Of a stretch of DNA of 12,299 bases, positions 6,843 to 12,299 are shown piece by piece. The notes beneath the pieces were generated by a model that was not told the origin of the DNA, ran no database searches, and saw only the letters and a list, made by a program, of their open reading frames with translations. The position numbers and the translations under genes were made by a program. The DNA comes from Actinomycetota bacterium (GTDB taxonomy: Bacteria > Actinomycetota > Actinomycetes > Nanopelagicales > Nanopelagicaceae), in contig WLMD01000038.1 in NCBI GenBank assembly GCA_009700405.1, positions 1 to 12,299 on the forward strand, read 5' to 3'. The stretch's first letter is position 1. Each line of letters starts with the position of its first letter.

Positions 6843-9124
6843 CGTCACAGACTTCAATGGAAAATCTGGATTCTCGAGGTAGTCGTGCTCGAGATTCTGA
6901 CAGGAAAACACGTATCCATCTCTCCTTCTACGATCGAACCAAGTTCTTGCTTCTTTTCGTCATCGTTTTCTTGATCCTTACGTGGGCGTCCCTGGCTGAT
7001 AACCCACTTCTCAATTTCAATGACGCCGTATCTGAGCAGATAAAATCTCGTAGTTGGTTACTGGTTTTATTTGCGATTGAATTGATTCGTCAAGGACATT
7101 TTCTCATTTCAGAGTTAGCCGCTCCGTATCATGGCATTTGGCAGAAATATTTCGGCGCCGTTGATGGCTTATTACACAAACTAAGCGATTGGACCCGTTA
7201 CCGCTTATCGCGGGTCATCAAAGCTTTGCTGATGGTCTGTCTACTTGCTGTAGTTCTCGGTGCGATTTACAAAGAGACACCGGTACGAGCCTTATTCCTT
7301 GCACCTAAGGCGCTCTGGAGTGCTCTACCGATGTTGGGCCAATTACTCTTTGCGGTCTTCTTTATCATCATTCAATTCGGAGCAATGTTCTGGTTCTTAA
7401 GTCGTGGAGGAGTCGACACATATTTCCCTGACGATATTCGTACTCGCTTTACCGATGTGTGGGGACAGGACCATGTCCTTAATCGAATTCGTGAAAACTT
7501 GCTTTTCTTAGAGCGCCCCGAAGAAATTGAAAAACATGGCGGTTATGTTCCTGGTGGCATTCTCCTCTGGGGACCTCCGGGAACTGGAAAAACCTTGATG
7601 GCAGAATCAATGGCGGGCGAAACAGGAAAGCCCTTTGTCTTCGTAGATCCAGGTGCATTCACCAATATGTTCTTTGGTGTTGGTGTTCTGAAAGTGAAAT
7701 CTCTTTTTAGAAAACTTCGCAAACTTGCTCTTCGTTATGGCGGAGTGGTTGTCTTTTTCGATGAAGCCGATTCCTTGGGAAATCGCGGAAGTATTTCATC
7801 TGGTGGACAACAACGCAGCGATGGCGCAAAGATTCCGGGAATATTTGGGGATTCGTGTCATGGCGGTGCCTACTTATCTCCAGCTACCGCTTCTGTTCTA
7901 GTTCGTGAAAGTTTTGTAGTAGGAGGAGCTGCTGGCGGTGGCGGAGGCGGTGGCGGAATGGGAACGCTACAGGCGCTCTTAACCGAACTCTCTGGATTGA
8001 AAAAGCCACGCGGATTCTTTAACCGAATAGTTAGACGTACCCTAGGTATGCGTCCTAAGAATCCTCCGAAGTATCGAATTTTAGTTGTGATGGCAACGAA
8101 TATGCCCGAGGCGTTGGATGAAGCGCTATTGCGACCAGGTCGTATTGATCGCATGTATCGAGTGGGTTATCCGAGCAAAGCTGGTCGCGTGCGGACCTAT
8201 GAAGGTTACTTGGCGAAGGTTTCGCATTCTTTGTCTGCAGAGGAAATTGATAAGTTAGCAACTATCACTCCATACGCCACTGGAGCAACGATTAAAGACA
8301 CGATTAACGAAGCGTTGATTACGGCAATTCGCAATGGACGTACCTCCATAACGTGGCCAGATGTAATTAAGGCGAAACATCTAAAAGAGCTCGGACCTTC
8401 TGAAGATGTTGAATATATTGAGCGAGAGCGCCATGCAGTAGCTGTTCATGAGGCATGTCATGCAGTCATGGCTCATCGGGTGCGCCAACATATGGCAATA
8501 GATTTAGCAACTATCGAAAAAGGTTCTGACTATTTAGGAATGGTCGCAAGCATTCCGCCCGATGATCAATTCACGCGTTGGCGCAGCGAGTACGAATCTG
8601 ACATCTTGGTTTCGTTAGCCTCATTAGCAGGAGAGCGGATGTTCTTTGATGGTGATAATTCCTCTGGCGTATCAGGTGACCTAGAGAGCGCAACGACTAT
8701 CGCAAGTTTGATGGAAGGCCATTGGGGAATGGGTTCAACGATTTCCTCACATGCTTCCAATCGTCGCTTTGAAGTGGGCGCACCTGGAGGAGGCAAAGGA
8801 AAGGATGATTCTGCGAAGGAAATCCGTCATGCACTTGGCGATCGCATCGAGGATAAACTTTCTGGTCTCTTGGCTAAGGCAGAGAAATTCCTTACCGAGA
8901 ATCGAGCCGAAGTGCTCTCCTTGGCTCATGCCCTAGAAACCTATAAAACACTCTCGGGTGAGGATGTCGCTGCAGTGATTGATGGCACACAAGGCTCGGT
9001 TGTCGATGGGCGCCCCTACAAAAATGTGGATTTCTTGGCAAAGATTGAGGAATACCACCAAGCATCGTTGGTAGCTCATAGAAACCACGAAAAGCCTGAA
9101 ATTCAATTACCACTCATTGATTGA
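6839..9124 (+). CDS. Divergent FtsH-like membrane AAA+ ATPase / M41 zinc peptidase
   Basis: A 761-residue protein with FtsH-like order: membrane region, AAA+ ATPase, M41 peptidase. Hydrophobic segments lie at about 34-53, 72-90 (weaker), 126-146 and 163-187; charge distribution fits both ends in the cytoplasm. AAA+ features: Walker A GPPGTGKT (245-252), pore-loop-like MFFGVGV (277-283), Walker B VVVFFDEAD (303-311), sensor-1 region MATNMPEALDEALLRPGRIDR with N421 and arginines R432 and R435. The peptidase has HEACH (H537, E538, H541) and a candidate third zinc ligand D614 in SGVSGDLESATT, matching the Asp of FtsH. The C-terminus (SGEDVAAVID) also resembles FtsH. Compared with typical FtsH (about 600-650 residues), it is longer. 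An insertion at about 317-375 between Walker B and the next helix ends in eight glycines (366-373), and a second at about 388-411 precedes sensor 1. Both catalytic centres look intact, so an ATP-driven membrane protease is likely. It overlaps the lipoprotein gene by ATGA. Confidence 0.88.
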   Translation: MTSQTSMENLDSRGSRARDSDRKTRIHLSFYDRTKFLLLFVIVFLILTWASLADNPLLNFNDAVSEQIKSRSWLLVLFAIELIRQGHFLISELAAPYHGIWQKYFGAVDGLLHKLSDWTRYRLSRVIKALLMVCLLAVVLGAIYKETPVRALFLAPKALWSALPMLGQLLFAVFFIIIQFGAMFWFLSRGGVDTYFPDDIRTRFTDVWGQDHVLNRIRENLLFLERPEEIEKHGGYVPGGILLWGPPGTGKTLMAESMAGETGKPFVFVDPGAFTNMFFGVGVLKVKSLFRKLRKLALRYGGVVVFFDEADSLGNRGSISSGGQQRSDGAKIPGIFGDSCHGGAYLSPATASVLVRESFVVGGAAGGGGGGGGMGTLQALLTELSGLKKPRGFFNRIVRRTLGMRPKNPPKYRILVVMATNMPEALDEALLRPGRIDRMYRVGYPSKAGRVRTYEGYLAKVSHSLSAEEIDKLATITPYATGATIKDTINEALITAIRNGRTSITWPDVIKAKHLKELGPSEDVEYIERERHAVAVHEACHAVMAHRVRQHMAIDLATIEKGSDYLGMVASIPPDDQFTRWRSEYESDILVSLASLAGERMFFDGDNSSGVSGDLESATTIASLMEGHWGMGSTISSHASNRRFEVGAPGGGKGKDDSAKEIRHALGDRIEDKLSGLLAKAEKFLTENRAEVLSLAHALETYKTLSGEDVAAVIDGTQGSVVDGRPYKNVDFLAKIEEYHQASLVAHRNHEKPEIQLPLID

Positions 9125-9212
9125 CTATCTCTCGGGTAGACTGAGCACCGGACGACGTTGAACGCACGTGGGTCAATACAGACTCGGTTAACTCAATTGA
9201 GGAGGAAAGACA
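9125..9212 (+). other. Gap between the protease and DUF948 genes, possible promoter
   Basis: This 88-base gap is the longest on the + strand after 2474 and the most likely place for a separate promoter for DUF948-alaS-ruvX. TAGACT at 9137-9142, preceded by CGGG, fits a -10 element. TTGACT at 9121-9126 looks like a -35 but is only 10 bases upstream, too close to pair with it. CACGTG at 9165-9170 is a short palindrome. No terminator hairpin with a T-run is visible, so read-through from the protease gene is also possible. Confidence 0.35.
9192..9205 (+). promoter_or_regulatory. Strong ribosome binding site AGGAGG overlapped by palindrome CTCAATTGAG
   Basis: AGGAGG at 9200-9205 is 7 bases before the DUF948 ATG at 9213 and is the best Shine-Dalgarno match in the window. 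The perfect 10-bp palindrome CTCAATTGAG (9192-9201) overlaps its first two bases. A hairpin with no loop is unlikely, so regulation by this palindrome is only a possibility. Confidence 0.5.
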
Positions 9213-9575
9213 ATGGGTCCAGGTGGAATCGCGACAATAATCGCTGCAAGTTCACTGTTAGTTATAGCTATAGCAATTAGTTATGCCGTTGTCCGATTTG
9301 GCAGATTGATTGATGAAGCTAAAGTCTCTTTGAAAACTATGACCGATGATGCAAGTCCACTCATTGAGGAAGTCACCACAACGGTGACCTTGGTAAATGG
9401 TCCTTTGCGCAGCCTCAATCGGATTACAAAAAATGCTGAAGAGGTAACCGCCAAGGCAACAGATGTCGCATCTTCATTCTTGGATAAGGGCGGACCTGCA
9501 GTTAAGGCACTTGGAATGATCCTTAGCGCTGCACAAATGAAGAAGTCCCATTCTCGCAAGAAAAGGGCTGAGTGA
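9213..9575 (+). CDS. DUF948 domain-containing membrane protein
   Basis: A 120-residue protein with one N-terminal membrane segment (about 5-27, IATIIAASSLLVIAIAISYAVV) followed by a helical, amphipathic region (about 30-100) with heptad-like spacing (LIDEAKVSLKTMTDD, ITKNAEEVTAKATDVASS) and a basic C-terminal tail (KKSHSRKKRAE). This is the layout of DUF948 proteins, which in actinobacteria commonly precede alaS. The tail is probably cytoplasmic. No enzymatic motif is present and the molecular role of the family is unknown to me; the long helix suggests a scaffold or interaction role, which is inference. The start is well supported by AGGAGG at 7-base spacing. The stop is 9 bases before the alaS start, so the two are probably co-transcribed. 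Confidence 0.85.
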   Translation: MGPGGIATIIAASSLLVIAIAISYAVVRFGRLIDEAKVSLKTMTDDASPLIEEVTTTVTLVNGPLRSLNRITKNAEEVTAKATDVASSFLDKGGPAVKALGMILSAAQMKKSHSRKKRAE

Positions 9576-9584
9576 CTCGAGCTC

Positions 9585-12260
9585 GTGGATTCTGCTGAGG
9601 TACGTTCACGCTGGCTACATTTCTTTGAGTCAGGTAACCGTCAAGGTTTAAACCACACAGTGGTTCCCTCGGCTTCGTTGATTGCAGATGACCCAAATCT
9701 TTTGCTAGTAAATGCAGGAATGGTTCCTTTCAAACCGTTTTTTCTTGGGGAAGAGAAGCCTCCTTATAAACGAGCTACCTCAGTACAAAAATGCGTTCGA
9801 ACACTTGACATTGACGAAGTGGGTAAAACGACGCGACATGCGTCATTTTTCCAAATGTGTGGAAACTTTTCATTCGGCGATTATTTCAAAGAAGGCGCAA
9901 TTGCTCTGGCTTGGGAGTTGCTGACTCGGCCAATCAATGATGGTGGATATGGGTTCCCTGAAGAGCGCCTCTGGGTAACTGTTTATCTCGATGATGATGA
10001 AGCAGCCGACATTTGGCACCATAAAATGGGAGTGCCGCGAGAGCGCATTCAACGTCGAGGTATGGCCGATAACTTCTGGTCGATGGGAGTTCCTGGACCA
10101 TGCGGGCCTTGTTCTGAAATTTATTACGATCGCGGACCAGCTTATGGAATCGAAGGCGGACCAATTGCCGATGAAAATCGGTACATGGAAGTCTGGAACT
10201 TAGTTTTCATGCAAAATGAACGTGGCGCCGGCGGAGGTAAAGATGATTTTCCTATTTTGGGAGAGTTGCCTGCCAAGAGTATTGATACAGGCCTTGGACT
10301 AGAACGCACAGCTGCCCTATTGCAAGGCGTCGAGAACATTTATGAAATCGATACAACAAAACAGATTCTTGATCGAGCCTCCCATCTAACGGGAGTTGTT
10401 TACGGCAAAGAGTTGAAATCTGATATTTCACTACGTGTTATTGCAGATCATGCACGTACTACCGCAATGCTCATCGGAGATGGCGTGACGCCAGGTAATG
10501 AAGGTCGCGGCTATGTGCTGCGGAGAATGATGCGACGCACAATTCGAAATATGCGAATTCTCGGTTCTCACGAACCCATTATGTCCGAGCTCGTGAGTGC
10601 ATCGATAAGTGCAATGAGCCCGCAGTACCCAGAATTGCTTACAGAAAAGGCTCGAATTCTTAGTGTCAGCGTTTCCGAGGAAGAAACTTTCTTGCAAACC
10701 CTCAAGAGCGGTACCCAAATTTTTGATATGGCAAGTGCGCAAGTAAAGAAGTCCAAAGGAAAAGCTCTATCAGGGGAAGAAGCTTTTAAACTTCACGATA
10801 CATACGGGTTTCCTTTTGATTTAACGTTAGAGATGGCCCAAGAAGAGGGTTTAGAAGTAGATGCAGATGGCTTTAGGCGTCTCATGAAAGAACAGCGAGA
10901 TAGAGCTAAGGCCGATGCGAGAGCGAAGAAAAGCGGTCATACCGATCTCACTGAGTACAGAAAAATTGCCGATGGTTTTGGTCGTACTGAATTTATTGGA
11001 TACGAGCATCTGACTTCTGAATCCATCGTGAGCGCAATCTTGGTTGATGGAATCGGTGCCACTCATGCAATGGCTGGTGATGATGTTGAGATTGTTCTTG
11101 ATCGAACTCCCTTTTATGCCGAAGGCGGCGGCCAATTGGCTGACGGTGGAACTATTACCTTGGCAAGTGGAGCTGTCATTGAAATTGAAGATGTACAAGT
11201 TCCTGTGCCAGGCGTACTCATTCACCGTGGTCGTGTAATAAGCGGCGGAGTGGAGATTGGCAATCATGGCTTGGCAGCTATCGATAAAGAGCGTCGTCAA
11301 GCAATTTCTAGAGCGCACACTGCAACACATATGGTGCATAAAGCATTTAGAGAAGTTCTCGGTGAAACTGCCACGCAGGCAGGATCTGAAAACGCTCCTG
11401 GGCGATTTAGATTTGATTTCCCAGCCACGGGAGCGGTCTCTCAGTCAGCTATGAATGAAGTCGAATCGCGTGTAAATACCTTGCTCTTAGAAAACTGGGA
11501 GATTACCGCTGAAGTCATGAGTCAAGATGAAGCCAAAAAGATGGGTGCGATGGCGCTCTTTGGCGAGAAATACGGAGAGCGTGTACGCGTTGTCAGTGTT
11601 GGAGATTGGGCTCGCGAACTTTGTGGCGGAACGCACGTAACTCGGGCGGGCCAGTTGGGTGTTGTAAAACTTTTGAGTGAGTCTTCAATTGGAGCAGGTG
11701 TACGTCGCGTTGAAGCCCTAGTGGGCGTGGATGCATATCAATTCTTAGCGCGAGAGCATGTATTACTTGATTCGCTCACTCAAATTATTAAGGGTGCCCG
11801 TGTTGAGGAATTGCCTGAGCGGATTTCTGATTTGATCTCCAAAATGAAAGAGATTGAGAAGGAGCTTGCGGGAGTACGTTCTGAACAAGCACTTGGCCAA
11901 GTCTCGGCTATCGCAAAATCTGCACAAGTAATTAATGGCATCACTGTTGTAGCCTCCGTGCTTGCAGATGGCATGAGTGGCGACGATTTGCGATTGATCG
12001 CTTTGGACTTGCGAAACCGTTCTGCCAATTCTGTTGTAGCGCTAATAAGCTCTAACGGTGGAAAACCAATTTTAGTAGTTGCTTGTAGCGAGGATGCTCG
12101 CGCTCAAGGATTGAAAGCTGGTGCACTAGTTAAGATTGGATCAACCGTTCTTGGCGGTGGCGGTGGCGGAAAAGATGATTTTGCTCAAGGTGGCGGAATT
12201 AATAGTTCACAGGCCCAAGCTTCACTGACTGCGATCGTTGCTGCAATATCAGGTCAGTAA
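9585..12260 (+). CDS. alaS: Alanine--tRNA ligase (AlaRS)
   Basis: An 891-residue, full-length bacterial AlaRS. The class II catalytic domain covers about 1-240 (LLVNAGMVPFKPFFLG at 40-55, SVQKCVRT, FQMCGNFSFGDYFKEGA at 89-105). The tRNA-recognition helical domain follows to about 460. The editing domain that hydrolyses mischarged Ser/Gly-tRNA-Ala has TPFYAEGGGQ (508-517) and the zinc ligands HTATH (H578, H582) and CGGTH (C680, H684). A coiled coil at about 745-775 leads to the C-Ala domain with the usual glycine run (857-862, then KDDFAQGGG). The GTG start gives MDSAEVRSRWLHFF, the family N-terminus, but only a weak GAG-type ribosome binding site is present. An unusual detail: in FFESGNRQGLNHTVVPS several residues are added relative to the typical FFE..GHTVVPS. 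ruvX follows after 2 bases, so the genes are likely one operon. Confidence 0.97.
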   Translation: MDSAEVRSRWLHFFESGNRQGLNHTVVPSASLIADDPNLLLVNAGMVPFKPFFLGEEKPPYKRATSVQKCVRTLDIDEVGKTTRHASFFQMCGNFSFGDYFKEGAIALAWELLTRPINDGGYGFPEERLWVTVYLDDDEAADIWHHKMGVPRERIQRRGMADNFWSMGVPGPCGPCSEIYYDRGPAYGIEGGPIADENRYMEVWNLVFMQNERGAGGGKDDFPILGELPAKSIDTGLGLERTAALLQGVENIYEIDTTKQILDRASHLTGVVYGKELKSDISLRVIADHARTTAMLIGDGVTPGNEGRGYVLRRMMRRTIRNMRILGSHEPIMSELVSASISAMSPQYPELLTEKARILSVSVSEEETFLQTLKSGTQIFDMASAQVKKSKGKALSGEEAFKLHDTYGFPFDLTLEMAQEEGLEVDADGFRRLMKEQRDRAKADARAKKSGHTDLTEYRKIADGFGRTEFIGYEHLTSESIVSAILVDGIGATHAMAGDDVEIVLDRTPFYAEGGGQLADGGTITLASGAVIEIEDVQVPVPGVLIHRGRVISGGVEIGNHGLAAIDKERRQAISRAHTATHMVHKAFREVLGETATQAGSENAPGRFRFDFPATGAVSQSAMNEVESRVNTLLLENWEITAEVMSQDEAKKMGAMALFGEKYGERVRVVSVGDWARELCGGTHVTRAGQLGVVKLLSESSIGAGVRRVEALVGVDAYQFLAREHVLLDSLTQIIKGARVEELPERISDLISKMKEIEKELAGVRSEQALGQVSAIAKSAQVINGITVVASVLADGMSGDDLRLIALDLRNRSANSVVALISSNGGKPILVVACSEDARAQGLKAGALVKIGSTVLGGGGGGKDDFAQGGGINSSQAQASLTAIVAAISGQ

Positions 12261-12262
12261 CA

Positions 12263-12299
12263 ATGCTCAAGGGACGAAGGATGGCCTTTGATTATGGTG
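12263..12299 (+). CDS. ruvX: Holliday junction resolvase-like RuvX/YqgF, N-terminal fragment (3' cut by window edge)
   Basis: Only twelve codons are visible: MLKGRRMAFDYG. The GRR-(aliphatic)-(A/G)-(F/V)-D-x-G pattern is the start of the RNase H-like fold of RuvX/YqgF, where the Asp is the first catalytic acidic residue. The ATG is 2 bases after the alaS stop, with AGG at 12251-12253 inside the end of alaS as a possible ribosome binding site. alaS followed by ruvX is a common actinobacterial order, which supports the call more than the short sequence does. Family members are implicated in nucleic-acid processing, including pre-16S rRNA maturation in E. coli. Confidence 0.75.
   Translation, partial: MLKGRRMAFDYG

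Noticed and set aside
9121..9142. TTGACT and TAGACT as a -35/-10 promoter pair
   Set aside because: The spacing is only 10 bases, far from about 17, so the two cannot serve as one standard promoter; only the -10-like element was kept as a possibility.
10851..11339. Open frame of 162 codons on the - strand inside alaS
   Set aside because: It lies fully within conserved AlaRS sequence and has a low-complexity Cys/His/Ser-rich translation without any recognisable motif.
12151..12180. GGCGGT-type repeat in alaS, similar to the glycine run in the protease gene
   Set aside because: The glycine run in the C-Ala domain of AlaRS is a conserved family feature, so the DNA similarity is just shared Gly codons.

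Overview
The window is a compact stretch of a bacterial chromosome, almost certainly from an actinobacterium. Three things point there. The gene order (rel, a DUF349 gene, metallo-beta-lactamase hydrolase, hisS, then aspS, a DUF948 gene, alaS and ruvX) is a recognisable actinobacterial arrangement. The DUF349 and DUF948 proteins and the AspRS and AlaRS sequences are of the actinobacterial type. Coding density is very high, with overlaps of a few bases. Base composition looks moderate rather than GC-rich, so a small-genome lineage such as the freshwater Nanopelagicales is a reasonable guess; this is inference. No rRNA, tRNA, CRISPR array, insertion sequence or phage gene is visible.

Layout: (1) 1-1020 (+) is the C-terminal part of the (p)ppGpp synthetase/hydrolase Rel, cut by the window edge. 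(2) 1042-2325 (-) is a helical DUF349 protein that converges on rel with a 21-base gap. (3) 2326-2473 is a 148-base divergent intergenic region with two perfect inverted repeats. (4) From 2474 to the right edge all genes are on the + strand: a glyoxalase-II-like hydrolase overlapping hisS by 4 bases, aspS, a lipoprotein, a membrane AAA+/M41 protease overlapping the lipoprotein gene by 4 bases, an 88-base gap, a DUF948 protein, alaS, and the first codons of ruvX.

How the genes fit together: three aminoacyl-tRNA synthetases (His, Asp, Ala) lie near rel, whose product responds to uncharged tRNA on the ribosome. That is the translation and stringent-response core of the locus. The AspRS carries a His in the N-terminal anticodon-binding domain that is associated with non-discriminating AspRS, so it may also charge tRNA-Asn for the transamidation route.

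The unusual part is 6195-9124, between aspS and the DUF948-alaS block. It encodes a predicted lipoprotein with no recognised family and a divergent FtsH-like protease. The protease has an intact Walker A, Walker B, arginine-finger region and HEXXH zinc site, but also a multi-span N-terminal membrane region and two insertions in the AAA+ domain, one ending in eight consecutive glycines. The translationally overlapping pair looks like a candidate membrane quality-control module and is the most interesting item here.
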